From Chrysochromulina tobinii (taxonomy: Eukaryota; Haptophyta; Prymnesiales; Chrysochromulinaceae): DNA of 21,083 nucleotides. Location: contig JWZX01002536.1 in NCBI GenBank assembly GCA_001275005.1, forward strand, positions 1-21,083. Direction: 5' to 3'. Shown here one piece after another: positions 1 to 9,039 of this stretch. The stretch's first letter is position 1. The number at the start of each line of letters is the position of its first letter. The translations under genes were made by a program, and so were the position numbers. A model generated the notes under the pieces. The model saw only the letters and a program-made list of their open reading frames with translations, made no database searches and was not told the DNA's origin.

Positions 1-87
1 GCGCGCCGCACGTTCTGGCGCTGTGTTGGTTTGTTTCGTTAACGGATGCTTGCAAGTTTGCGAGATTTGCGGTCGACCTTCTTCGTC

Positions 88-233
88 CCAAAGGGGTGAG
101 GGGGAGGTGGTCTTTCTGTTTCACACACGATCCCCACCACCTGATTTTGAACTCAGTGATTGACCTCCAAAGGGGTAGGGGAAGGTATTCTTTCTGGATT
201 CACACACTATCCCCACCACCTGATTTTGAACTC
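88..233. repeat. Two-copy direct repeat, 67-bp unit, 79-bp period
   Basis: Bases 88-154 and 167-233 align without gaps at a spacing of 79. Both run from CCAAAGGGGT through a TTCACACAC core to CCCCACCACCTGATTTTGAACTC. About ten positions differ, so the duplication is not recent. A 12-bp spacer separates the copies. No function is evident; the TTCACAC core also occurs upstream of several genes in the window. Confidence 0.85.
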
Positions 234-462
234 TGTCGTCTGTGACGGGCCTCGCGGGCGCCCTGCCTCTCATGTCTCAAAGCACGCCTCGTCACAAAGA
301 GGCCTGGACGTACCATAACACACGCACAAAACACTTACACTAATACAAAAGAAGTTAAAAAGAAGACGCAAGGGAACCCTCGACAGGGTCATATGCGGGC
401 CATCGAACTCAGAGGCTAGAGGGTTCTAGATGCTAGATTTCAAGTTGAGGTCCTCAATGCGG

Positions 463-497
463 CGGTGGTGAGGGGCGATATTCACACCGAAACCGAT
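463..497 (+). repeat. Dispersed repeat A, copy 1
   Basis: The segment from CGGTGGTGAGGGGCGATA to TTCACACCGAAACCGAT is nearly identical to 6494-6539, which carries an extra 11-bp internal duplication. Both copies are in the same orientation and flank the NO VEIN-like gene, this one about 160 bp beyond its stop codon. Confidence 0.8.
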
Positions 498-655
498 TGG
501 GGCCTTGGACCAAAGGGACAACGCGACGAGACCCAAATGAGGGAAGTGCGTTGGGCCCGCATGCAATGTGACGCGTGCGAGAGTGACCCATATGGCCGCT
601 TCGCCGTACAGTTGTTTGCTGCGGTCAAGTCACCGATGCGATGGTGCATTGCCGG

Positions 656-3600
656 TCAGGGGGAGTAGATGAGCTCGGAGACTTCGCACGTCGCACCGCC
701 TTCTGCCACCTGTCGCACTGGATCAATGATCAGGGTTGCAATGCGTGGCGATCGCGTGACGGACGTCACGACTGCCAGCACGTAGACCATCGTTGGATCC
801 AAGTGGCATGCCTTGGCCCGACTCCACTCGCCGATCGACATGCGAAAGGGAGCACTGGCTTCTTGAATCTGTGACTTGACCTCAATGAAAACCAGCTCAC
901 TCTTACCAGAGCCTGTCAAGATGCCCGCCCGATCGTGGTAACGGAAATCCGCCCCGAGGTCGTTTTCAATGAAGCCCGAGCCCGGGTAGAACTGATGTTT
1001 GAACTTGGAGAGCCAGCATGAGAGCCCAAAGTCTGGTAGCAGCTTCTGAAGCTGCATGAAGACGAAGTACTCTCCACTGGCTCCCACCTCCTCTGGCACA
1101 TTGTCAGCCAGGCTAGCACCTCCCCATTCGCCAATGTTGGGTAGCAAGCTGCCAAGATGTATCGGCGCTGATCGGCCGACGCGCAAGGTCGTGAGGTTGG
1201 GGGCCAGTGGTGAGTGTGCTGCGGCTCTCGCAAGGGCGTGGGCATCAAGTGGTGCCGCCGCCATTGCATTTGGTGAGCTCAGACCGTTGATGCCACCGCT
1301 GCCCAAGCCACCGCCCACGGCACCGATCGCACCGCCATTTGAAATGGAACCGCCGCCACCGCCTCCGTCACCGCCCCCGCCACCTCCACCACCACTTCCT
1401 CCATCCCCGCCGCCTCCACCAGCACCCCCGCCCCCACTACCGCCACCAAAGGCACCGGCACCGAAGCTACGGGCACCTCCAAAGCCGTCGCCGTCTCCAG
1501 TGGTGTCGCCGTATGCACATCTGCCGCCCTCTGGGCCGCCACGATCTCCCATGTGATCTCCAATGCGGTCGCCGGACGCATCAGACTGTCGTCTCACCTC
1601 ACAGCGGTTGGACAAAGGTGACTCCAAGGATGGAGAGGTTGGCGCTGAGTCTTGGAGCAGTTGCTTGTACATCTTGGTGACCTCGTCTTTTGTGTAGCGG
1701 ACCGCGAGCTGCGACAGCTCGACGCCGGCGAGCTGATGGATCGCCAAAAAGGCGGTCGTCGAGTGGAAGAGAAGAGAGCGCAGCAGCTCCTGCTTGGAGA
1801 GGGCGTGCTTCTTGGCGAGCTGCTCGGCAGAGTACCGTGGAGGCTCGTGGCTCTCGTCTAGGTGTACACCGCTGAGCTGCAAGTCCGTCTGCTCCAAGTC
1901 TGAAAGCCCGGAACGTCCCTGCGCGCCGGCGCCGTCGCTGCCCGCTGCCCCGCTCACTGCAAAGTGTACAGCCTCGCGTGTGGGGAGCGGCGCAATGTTC
2001 TTGACTTTGAAAAACTCATCAATCTTGTGGCGGCTCGTCATCCGCTCATAAAGCAGCATGAAGGTTGACTCGTCCACACCGTCACCAAAAAACTCCTTGG
2101 CAAGCGAGTTGGACATGACGAGCGAGTCATTGGCGGCGCGCTCTGTCGCGTGGACGTCGTAGCCTTGTATCAGCTGCTCACGATCGATCGTCGACTTGGC
2201 CATGCTCGCGCCGAGCTTGAGTGTGTACTCCACCTGCACCTTGGCGGCGCCAGGACGCAAGAAGATGCGGAGCGCCTTGAAGGCAACCCAACCGCCGTCG
2301 CGCTCGCTGATTCGCTCATAGTGGGGCCGTGCTTTGGTGTAGGTATAGCGCGCATAGGCATGGATGAGGATCTGTAGGGCTTGCGTGCGTTGCGGGTCAG
2401 CCTGTGCGCTGTTGGCGTGAAGCACGCACTTGCTGCAGAGCTTGGAAAGAGGCTTGACGCCAGCGAACTTCAGCCATGCCTCGCAGCGCGAGTGGTCCAG
2501 AGGCCCGCCACCGAGCAAGTTGCAGCCTCGAGTGTCTTCAAAGGCGGCGACGAGATCCTCATCATCGGGGATCAGCACACTGTCAGCCGTGTGGAGTCCA
2601 ATGTCCTTGCTCACAAAAATCGGCTCCTTGGCCAACCTCTGCAGGGTCTCACGCGTGCCTGTGTCGGCGTATGAGCCCCCTTTCTCGAGATATTGCACGA
2701 GGCGGGTCAGCTCGCCGTAGATGCGGAGCACGTTCGCCAGAAACTCATGCTTCGTGGAGGTGCTTCGAGGTGCCTCGAGGACACTGTGGAGCAGCCGCGT
2801 TAGGTCCTCGGCCGTCGGAACCTCCTTGACACCAAGCACCTTCAAGAAGAATGCACGATGGCTCACATACTCGGTGATGCGGTCAAGGAAGTGGAGCTCT
2901 GAGCCGAACAGATCTGGCTCTGCCAGCTCTGCTGACGACCAGCGCACCTCCATCAGCGGGACAAAGCGCAACCGCGTCCCAACACGCGCACGCTCAAGCC
3001 GCTTGCGCATCTCAGGCTTCTCGATCACACCCTCAGTTGAGACGCCGAACTGACGGAGCTCCCTGCGCATGTCAGCGACGCCCATCGTGGCGACAGCAGG
3101 CGGCGGAATCGTTGGCAGCACATCGACGAGGAGCAAAGGGTAGTGCTCAAAGTAATGGCGGACAAGAGCCTCGTCCTGACGATTGCTCCCTTCTCTGCCG
3201 CCGCCCTCCCTGCCATCGCCTCCAGCGCTGGCGAGGCTTTGGGAGATGTAATGATAGATCTTGACGGTGTTGTGGAGATTGGTGTCGCCCTGCCTTTGCG
3301 AGTGCACCAGCGCCTTCAGGAGGGCCTCGATGGAGACTTGAGTCTCAACTTTGAGGAACTCGATGAACTTCTGCGACTGCAGCTTGATCTTCATGAACGG
3401 CACGGTCTCTCCGAGGACACGCACCAAGCTGTCCGTACGCAGGTATGTAGTCTTCACGGCAGCCGCGTACACAAGCGAAGTGGGCACCTCCATCATCTGC
3501 AGCATCTCTTGAAACGAACAGCTGAGTTTTGTGTCGTCACAGAGGAAGGCCTGTGTCCCCTCCGGTGGCCCATGCGAGGCATTTGCTTCTCCACCACGTC

Positions 3601-6301
3601 CACGTCCTCGCCCGAGCGGCACGGGCGCCACTCGACGTCCCCGACCGGAGATTTCTCGGTAGTAGGTGACTTGTGTTCTCGCCTTGTCCTGATAATACTG
3701 GTCCCAAAGCTTGTCCAGAAGCACAAGCAGCTCCTCGCATACTTTTGCGTCCTTGGCCTTGATCAGCATGCTCAGCTCCCTGCCGGGCACATACTGCAGG
3801 GTGTCGTACCTGTCCCTCGTCTTAGGCCAGCCATATTCCTTCTCACAGCGCCAGGGCCATGATTTACGCTGCTCGATGAGCTTTGGTCCTGCCATGGCGC
3901 CGATCTCATGCAGCGTCTCGTGCAGCTGCTCGACGTCAGTCTTTTCCAAATCTCGAAAGTAGCACTGGTTGACATAGGAGGCGCTGACTCCGCCTTTCGC
4001 AAAAAGGCTCTCGAGAGCAGCACAGTGCAGATAGAGGTGGCTGGCAAGCTGCAGCGGCTGCACACGCGCCTCACCAGTCGAGTAGATGTGCAGCGACAGG
4101 CGCTTGCGGCACTCGGCGATCGCCTGCGTGCGGTTCTCCTTGTTGAGCGCTTCAAGGGACTCGAGTATGAAGACAACCTGCTGGACGTGAAGCTCGTGCT
4201 CACTCTTTGTCCAGTTGCGGAACAAGGTCACTTTGTACCTCACGGCCTCTTCCACCTTCTTGAGCGTCGCCATCATGAGCGCCAAGCGCGTCGCTGGCTC
4301 AAGTCCAAGCTGCTTGAGCATGTCGCTGGAAAGGACCTCACTGGGACCAATGGAGCGGCGCAGCACCAGCAGCCCGGGCGGAGGCTTTAGGATGCTCCCA
4401 TCCTCAGCAATGTCGCCGCCGCCCTCTGGAACAAAGAAGAGAGGGGTGGCGCGGCTCTGGGCAATCTCGAGGGACACGAGATCGGCACGCAGCGACTCAG
4501 GCTTTGCTCGACTCAGCCGCTCGGGCAAAGGCTTAAGTGGTAAGAGCTCAAGCTCATCAGTGGGCTCTACAGGAAAGATGCGCCTCTTGGCGAGCTGCTC
4601 CAAGAAGCTGCTCGATGTCCACGTGGCCGCCGCATTGCGAAACTGCTGCTGCAAGTACCCAAAGAGCTTTGTGAACCATTCGTCATCCTGACTCGCGAGC
4701 CAGTACTCGGCATTGAGGCAGCTGAGGAGGTCATTGGGCTGGAACTGGAAGCAGCCCAGGTTCTGGAGCAGCGCAGAGTAAGCGCCAGCCTGTGTCTTCT
4801 CGTGAAGGAACTCTAGATCTGTCATCTCGAGCAACACCTCTCCAAAGCGGCACACCTCCTCAGCGCCGGGTATGAGCAGCTGACTGGGAAGCTTCCACAG
4901 TCCTGAGGTTGAAATGAGGCACGTGAAGCCCTCAAGCTTGGTGTACAGCTTGCGCACCAGGTTTTGAAAGAACGGGTCGGGGATATCTGTGGAAAGAGGC
5001 AAATACCTGCATTGGCGGAGTTGAGGGTTAGAGCTGAGGGTGCCGCCGCTCGAGATGCAGCATGTAAGGTGGCGGCTCACCTGAACCAAGAGTACTGCAA
5101 TCGATGATTGGGGTCATTCTTGAACAGGCTGGGGAAAGAGGTGGAGGAACGTGTCAGGCAGCTTATCGCGCAAGAACTCGTTCCACACGTTATCCTTGAT
5201 GATGTCCTCGCGATTGGCCACCAGCAGAAAGTCAGCCTGGATGACGAACCGAAAACCAAATGAACGAATCGGCAGGAAGGCAAACACAGCATTCGTGCGG
5301 GCTACGTTTGGCTGGCCGTCCTGGTTGGTAGGGAAGGCGATCATGATCGTCGTGCGCTCGTAGTTGCGCCTCGGCTCACGCGACTTTTCCGGAACCAAAT
5401 ACTCATGTTCGCCTCGCTTGTAGAGGTTGGATACGCGCGCTGGCTGCGACGGCAAGAAAGCTCCTCGGCCATAGGCGTCGGACATCCGCCGGTAGACAGT
5501 CGTGTCCTTTTCTACCTCCACGTCGATTTGGTTCGGATGCAGCGAGCGCGAGTACGAGACGAGTGTGTAGCCATCTGGGCCATCTGGGTACCAGAGCTTG
5601 ATCGTGTTCAGCTTGCGTAGGAAGAGGACAGTCTCCGGTTGCATGTCATTGCGGAACTGCTTTGCAAGCTCAGAGGCGGCGTTTGCTCTGCTGTGTTCAC
5701 CGCGCTCACGGAAGGGTAGGTAGAACGTTGTGTTCTCATCAACAATCGATTCATCTGCGGGCCATTGGCCACGGCACAGCGCGTAAGGCACGAGGAATCC
5801 GAGCTCGCCCGGCGGGGTCACGTTGCCATGCTTGAACTTGAAATCGAAGCCGTTCGAGAGCACGTGTGGCTCGTCTGTCCACACGAACACAGACTTGAAG
5901 CCAATGCCTTTCTCGCCAATGTAGCCATGCTTCTTGGTTTTGGTCGACTTGCCAAGAGAGCAGAGGGCCCGCACGTTTTCCTCCTCGAAGCCAAGCTCGT
6001 TGTTCGACACCAGAAGATAGTCGGGCTGGAGGACGAACTGGATGAACGGCGTAACATCTGCCCCATAGGCGTTGTCGTCTGCATTCTGCACGAGTTCCAT
6101 GATGAAATGCGTCGAAGTAGCATAGAGGTCCTCAGCGAGCCGCTGAGCCGCGGAGGAAAGCTGGCTTTTGAGCCCGTTGGTGCGCCGGCCAATCTCGCCA
6201 TTCTCGTCGGCGCAAAGGTCTCGACGGATGTCCGCGATGATTCGCAGCCGGGCGTCGCTCATTTGGAAGGTGCCCGCGTCGTAAACCTCGCAACGTGCCA
6301 T
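656..6301 (-). CDS. NO VEIN/sacsin-like protein: Hsp90-type ATPase domain plus C-terminal DUF3883
   Basis: Model: complement(656..5006, 5081..6301), about 1856 aa, ATG at 6301. The N-terminus is a GHKL/Hsp90-type ATP-binding domain: N-box ELVQNADDN at about 69-77, G1-like SNNELGF at about 99-105, G2 GEKGIGFKSVF at about 129-139. The middle is long and helical, without a domain I recognise. A glycine run (near 1310-1440) precedes a C-terminal DUF3883 (NOV_C) domain with YPGSGFIENDLGADF and FIEVKS, an arrangement resembling PD-(D/E)XK nucleases. The 74-nt intron (5080-5007, GTGAGC...TGCAG) restores WFRYLPL. Just upstream, the frame shifts by one base at a C4 run (5131-5134); dropping one base gives LFPSLFKNDPNHRLQYSW, as expected for the family, and makes the total length divisible by three. 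This may be a sequencing indel or real damage. Known relatives are plant NO VEIN and uncharacterised fungal and animal proteins. The biochemical role is unknown. Confidence 0.85.
1300..1445. repeat. Low-complexity CCGCCACC tract encoding polyglycine linker
   Basis: The plus strand is a run of CCG/CCA/CCC triplets; the minus strand reads it as a glycine run with scattered Ser and Asp inside the NO VEIN-like protein. It lies directly before the DUF3883 domain, so it probably acts as a flexible linker. All frames stay open here only because of composition. Confidence 0.8.
5007..5080 (-). other. Intron of the NO VEIN-like gene (74 nt)
   Basis: Read on the minus strand it begins GTGAGC right after TTCAG and ends CAATGCAG before GTATTTGCC. 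Splicing joins TGG TTC AG to G TAT TTG CCT, giving WFRYLPL, a conserved-looking stretch of the family. The unspliced frame from the plus side reaches a stop directly at the donor. Confidence 0.85.
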
Positions 6302-6320
6302 ACGGGTTTTTCATAAAATT

Positions 6321-6330
6321 GTGGTGTGAA
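6321..6330 (-). promoter_or_regulatory. Putative start-proximal motif TTCACACCAC
   Basis: On the minus strand TTCACACCAC lies about 20 nt before the ATG of the NO VEIN-like gene. Closely similar sites precede the propeller gene (8726-8744) and the PDZ gene (16061-16070). It may be an initiator-like element or a 5' UTR motif; this is inferred only from recurrence. Confidence 0.35.
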
Positions 6331-6375
6331 CGTTGAGTGAGTGAGTGAGGGTGTCGGCGTGATGGTGGTGGTGAC

Positions 6376-6425
6376 GTTGGCAACGTGGTGCGTGAGGAAG
6401 CTGCGGGGGGACGCGGCCCTCTGCG
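6376..6425 (+). repeat. Dispersed repeat B, copy 1
   Basis: GTTGGCAACGTGGTGCG, then TGAGGAAGCTGCGGGGGG and CGCGGCCCT, recur at 16196-16265. The second copy has about 15 extra bases in the middle. Both copies lie upstream of a minus-strand gene and have the same orientation relative to it. Confidence 0.8.
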
Positions 6426-6493
6426 CCGTACCGCGTGTTGTCGGTGGCGGTGTCGAATTATACATGTGGTACGGTATAACCATCAAACGACAT

Positions 6494-6539
6494 CGGTGGT
6501 GAGGGGCGATATAAGGGCGATATTCACACCGACACCGAT
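6494..6539 (+). repeat. Dispersed repeat A, copy 2
   Basis: It matches 463-497 in the same orientation, but GGGCGATATA is duplicated in part, lengthening it by 11 bp. It is followed by two GATACATTCACAC units at about 6537 and 6561. It lies about 190 bp upstream of the NO VEIN-like ATG. Confidence 0.8.
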
Positions 6540-6939
6540 ACATTCACACACGCATACCAAGATACATTCACACTCGCCGCCTACTCGGAAGATAGGGAAC
6601 GCAGCATTAAAGGTGTAGGTCTTGTCGTGTCATGCCTCTGCGACGCGGGCCGATGGGCTCCGCGCGCCTCCGCCGCGCGGCTGGCAGGCTCCAATGTGTG
6701 GCTCTCGTTCAAGAGTTGCAGGTTATTGGAGCTCTGAAAGCCGGAAATGGCCAAGGATGCCCGTGTGCTTTGGCTTTCGCCAAGCGCCTCGGCCAGGGGC
6801 ACATAGTATGGTATGTCGGACCGCATCGCGGCGGACGGGGTGGAAGTGGGCACGGCCGGCGCGGTAGGCGTGAAAATGTGGTCGGAGGCGCCCGATGGCG
6901 CGTTGGAGTCGGGGTTGCGTGGAGAGTTCACCTACGTGG

Positions 6940-7265
6940 TGACATGGTGGCTGCTGCGGCGGTGGCGGCTGTTCCAGCGGATCTGGAGAAGGTGGCGAGA
7001 GTAGCGGCGGTGAGCATTGGCGGTGGAGGTGATGAGCGACGGAGGTGTAGACGGCAGAGGCTGGAGCGATGGCGGCGGTGATGGCTGCGGAAGGAGTGGT
7101 GCTATGGGTGGCGGAGGCGATGGCGTTGATGATGGCGATGGCGGCTGCGGAGATGGCAGGAGCGGCGGTAGCAGCGGCGGCAGTTGCAGCAACGGCTGTC
7201 CTATCGGCGATGGCAGCAGCGGCGACTTGCGGCGGCGGCGATGGTGATGGCGGTGACGGAAGGCG
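6940..7265. repeat. Imperfect GNN triplet-biased low-complexity tract
   Basis: The plus strand is a drifting series of GGC, GGT, GAT, GCG and GCA triplets, for example GATGGCGGTGATGGC. The three-base bias keeps several frames open on both strands without giving any a protein-like sequence. It is probably a degenerate microsatellite. Confidence 0.7.
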
Positions 7266-7350
7266 GCATGCACCACGACCTGCTACAGCGTGAGGCGATC
7301 GAGCACGAGGCAGCCAAGTGAGCAAGGCACGCACGTGGCGGTCAATATGA

Positions 7351-7429
7351 GGGCACGTCATAAAGCACGTCATAGGGCACGTCATAGGGCACGTCATAGG
7401 GCACGTCATAGGGCACGTCATAGGGCACG
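7351..7429. repeat. 12-bp tandem array, unit GGGCACGTCATA, about 6.6 copies
   Basis: GGGCACGTCATA repeats from 7351 to 7429. Only the second unit differs, with AAAGCACGTCATA in place of AGGGCACGTCATA, so the array is young. Each unit carries ACGTCA, the core of bZIP/CREB-type binding sites. It lies about 70 bp beyond the stop codon of the propeller gene and about 1.05 kb upstream of the NO VEIN-like ATG. No effect on either gene can be shown from sequence. Confidence 0.9.
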
Positions 7430-7501
7430 AGGATTGGATGGGCATCTGAACGTGCCTCGGCGAGCGCCGTGGCGAGCTCCCATCCGTGGCGAGCGCCTTT
7501 G

Positions 7502-8710
7502 TCACTTGACACTCGCAGCGTCGTTGCGGTCGTTCACAACTCGACACCTCTGTTCACAACTCGACACCTCTGCCCTCTCTTCGACTGATCCCTGCTCGTG
7601 CCGCAAATGCAGTGCGTTCAGCGCCACCTCGTCGTACGCAATCACAAAGACCGCCTTGGCCGCCGGATCGGCCGCGTACACCTCGCGGCGTGCACTGTTC
7701 ACAGAGAGACCGAGGATGTTCACAGCGCCGACCAGACGGAGCGCGTGGAACAGCCGCTGGCCGGTGAGGCTCAGCATCACCACGCGCCGTGCCTCGGCTA
7801 CCACAAGTGCGCCCCGGAATCCAGCTGAGGGCGCGGGCGGTAGCAGTGTGATGCCCCGTGGCGCTGTGAAGAGAGACGCGTCTTTCACAGCACGCACAAA
7901 GGCACCGTCGCGTGTGGTGTCGAAGAGGAAGAGCGCGCCGTTGTCGGGGTCCGAGACCCACAGCCGCCCGCCGCGAGCTGCGCTGAATGCCAGCCCGTGC
8001 GGATTGAAGCACGATGGCCCTTGATATCGCCCGCCCGCCGTGCGCGGCGTGCACCCCAAGCTCGAGGTGAGCGAGCTTGGTAGGCTGCTCTGATCAATGA
8101 GAAACCGACGCGCACGGAGCGCCTCGTCGAAGCCGATTACGCGGTAGCCCGTCACATCCGCCACGTACACGCGCCCGCCGCCGCATGCCACTCCAAGGGC
8201 GCTCTCCACGAACATCGTCGTGGCATTCGCTCCGTAATCGCTCTCCCGCTGCCCAATCGTCGCGCGCACGATGCCGTCGAGGCCCACGCGCGACAAACCA
8301 CGAGCGTTCTGCTGCCCGACGTAGACGTCGTCGTTGCTCGACCCTCGCGCAAGGCCGGTGGGCTGACCAAACGTCCCTGTCGACCCGAGTCGGCCATGCT
8401 CGCTGCCATCGAGAGCAACTTGCCAAACGGTGTTTGCCTCCATATCGGACACCAGCAGCTGGCCATTAGGCAGCATCAGTGCGTATACCGGCGCTGATAA
8501 GCTCGCAGTTTGCAGTGAGCGCACGAATCGCAGCGTTGGCATGCTGCCATCCGCCCGCACGGCTCGACTGAGCAAGTTGCGGCCATGGCCACTGTGGAGT
8601 CGGCCTTTATAACTGTGGAGTCGGCCTTTATACGTCTCCCGTGTTGTTCCATTGCGCAGCTCGCTCAGCAGCTGCATCGGGGCGGTGATAAGCAGCAATG
8701 CGAGCGCCAT
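7502..8710 (-). CDS. Secreted NHL-repeat / six-bladed beta-propeller-like protein
   Basis: 402 aa from an ATG in good context (AAAATGG). The first ~17 residues (MALALLLITAPMQLL) look like a signal peptide or anchor. From about residue 60 there are repeated blades of the NHL/SMP-30-like kind: LMLPNGQLLVSDMEANTVWQV, NDDVYVGQQNARGLSRV, GRVYVADVTGYRVIGF, FNPHGLAFS...LWVSDPDNGALFLF, and REVYAADPAAKAVFVI. Such propellers bind ligands or act as lactonase-like enzymes; no catalytic metal site can be assigned here. Two perfect tandem duplications lie inside the frame: 21 bp near the N-terminus (YKGRLHS twice) and 20 bp near the C-terminus, which changes the frame of the last residues. Any processed form would act in the secretory pathway or outside the cell. 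The family call is fairly safe; the function is not known. Confidence 0.75.
   Translation of the reverse strand: MALALLLITAPMQLLSELRNGTTRETYKGRLHSYKGRLHSGHGRNLLSRAVRADGSMPTLRFVRSLQTASLSAPVYALMLPNGQLLVSDMEANTVWQVALDGSEHGRLGSTGTFGQPTGLARGSSNDDVYVGQQNARGLSRVGLDGIVRATIGQRESDYGANATTMFVESALGVACGGGRVYVADVTGYRVIGFDEALRARRFLIDQSSLPSSLTSSLGCTPRTAGGRYQGPSCFNPHGLAFSAARGGRLWVSDPDNGALFLFDTTRDGAFVRAVKDASLFTAPRGITLLPPAPSAGFRGALVVAEARRVVMLSLTGQRLFHALRLVGAVNILGLSVNSARREVYAADPAAKAVFVIAYDEVALNALHLRHEQGSVEERAEVSSCEQRCRVVNDRNDAASVK
7532..7571. repeat. Perfect 20-bp tandem duplication in the 3' end of the propeller gene
   Basis: GTTCACAACTCGACACCTCT occurs twice in direct succession (7532-7551 and 7552-7571). Because 20 is not a multiple of three, the duplication sets the frame and stop of the last dozen codons. 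With one copy the frame would continue past the present stop. Confidence 0.95.
8591..8632. repeat. Perfect 21-bp tandem duplication in the 5' part of the propeller gene
   Basis: ACTGTGGAGTCGGCCTTTATA is repeated exactly, 8591-8611 and 8612-8632. It is in frame and doubles a seven-residue unit, YKGRLHS, between the signal peptide and the first blade. The minus strand of each unit also carries TATAAA, probably by chance. Confidence 0.95.
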
Positions 8711-8725
8711 TTTCGGAAAGAAAGG

Positions 8726-8744
8726 TCGTGTGAACTGGTGTGAA
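8726..8744 (-). promoter_or_regulatory. Paired TTCACAC motifs upstream of the propeller gene
   Basis: The minus strand reads TTCACACCAGTTCACACGA, two TTCACAC units 9 nt apart, ending 16 nt before the ATG. The motif resembles the sites before the NO VEIN-like and PDZ genes. It is a candidate initiator or 5' UTR element. Confidence 0.35.
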
Positions 8745-8826
8745 TGGACTCCGATATAGAAGCTCCGGTGTCTCCGGGTGCTATTGTCTTCAATTTAACA
8801 GTCGTGGGATCGTGGTTGTATCCGGT

Positions 8827-8844
8827 ATCGAATCCGGATCCGAT
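8827..8844. repeat. 18-nt near-palindrome ATCGAATCCGGATCCGAT
   Basis: The sequence equals its reverse complement apart from one position pair. It could be a dimeric protein-binding site or chance; it is too short to form a meaningful hairpin without a loop. Confidence 0.5.
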
Positions 8845-9039
8845 GTAGTTGATGATGTAGGCGTGCGCCTTCGGGCAATGCGAATGCCTGCGCGCTGCGG
8901 GGCGGCGGTTGCCCCCCGGCGTCGGTGAGCATAATTGTGGGAGCATCCCCACGCCTTAAGGCCGTTCGTTCGATTGAAAAGGTTTCTCATGATTATACAT
9001 ATTGTACGGGTATGCTATCTCGCTGTCCACTGGCCCCAT

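Larger units (their letters stand above)
1..655. other. Intergenic region with repeats, no supported gene
   Basis: No reading frame here has convincing composition or a recognisable domain. The stretch lies beyond the stop codon of the minus-strand NO VEIN-like gene, so its right part probably holds that gene's 3' UTR. It contains a 67-bp two-copy direct repeat near the left end and one copy of a repeat that recurs at about 6494. The short plus-strand frame starting at a GTG near 465 has no family resemblance. Confidence 0.6.
6302..7501. other. Intergenic region with repeats, no confident gene
   Basis: This 1.2-kb gap lies upstream of the NO VEIN-like gene and downstream of the propeller gene. 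It holds dispersed repeat B (6376), dispersed repeat A (6494), a GNN-rich imperfect triplet tract and a 12-bp tandem array. Long open frames exist on both strands, including a minus-strand frame over 6723-7547, but they are rich in Pro/Ala/Ser or Gly as expected from the triplet bias and match no family I know. A minus-strand segment at about 6590-6930 is less repetitive and could be an unrecognised exon or 5' UTR. Confidence 0.5.
8711..9039. other. Intergenic region between the propeller and SHIPPO genes
   Basis: No gene seen. Two TTCACAC sites lie on the minus strand at 8726-8744, 16-34 nt before the propeller ATG, with a TATATC-like sequence at about 8755-8760. An 18-nt near-palindrome lies at 8827-8844. 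The right part should be the 3' UTR of the SHIPPO-repeat gene. Confidence 0.5.

Noticed and set aside
370-450. Possible tRNA on the minus strand (GAGTTCGATGG resembles a B box)
   Set aside because: No acceptor or D stem can be paired around it.
3143-3862. 239-codon plus-strand frame
   Set aside because: Antisense to the middle of the NO VEIN-like gene, with no family resemblance.
7351-7429. CRISPR-like array
   Set aside because: The units are directly adjacent with no spacers, and the surroundings are eukaryotic.
6723-7547. 274-codon minus-strand frame with MTCP repeats and a Pro/Ala-rich body
   Set aside because: It spans the GNN tract and the 12-bp array, overlaps the end of the propeller gene, and its content follows directly from the repeat composition; no domain seen.
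8591-8632. TATAAA elements on the minus strand as promoters
   Set aside because: They lie inside the coding sequence of the propeller gene and come from the 21-bp duplication.
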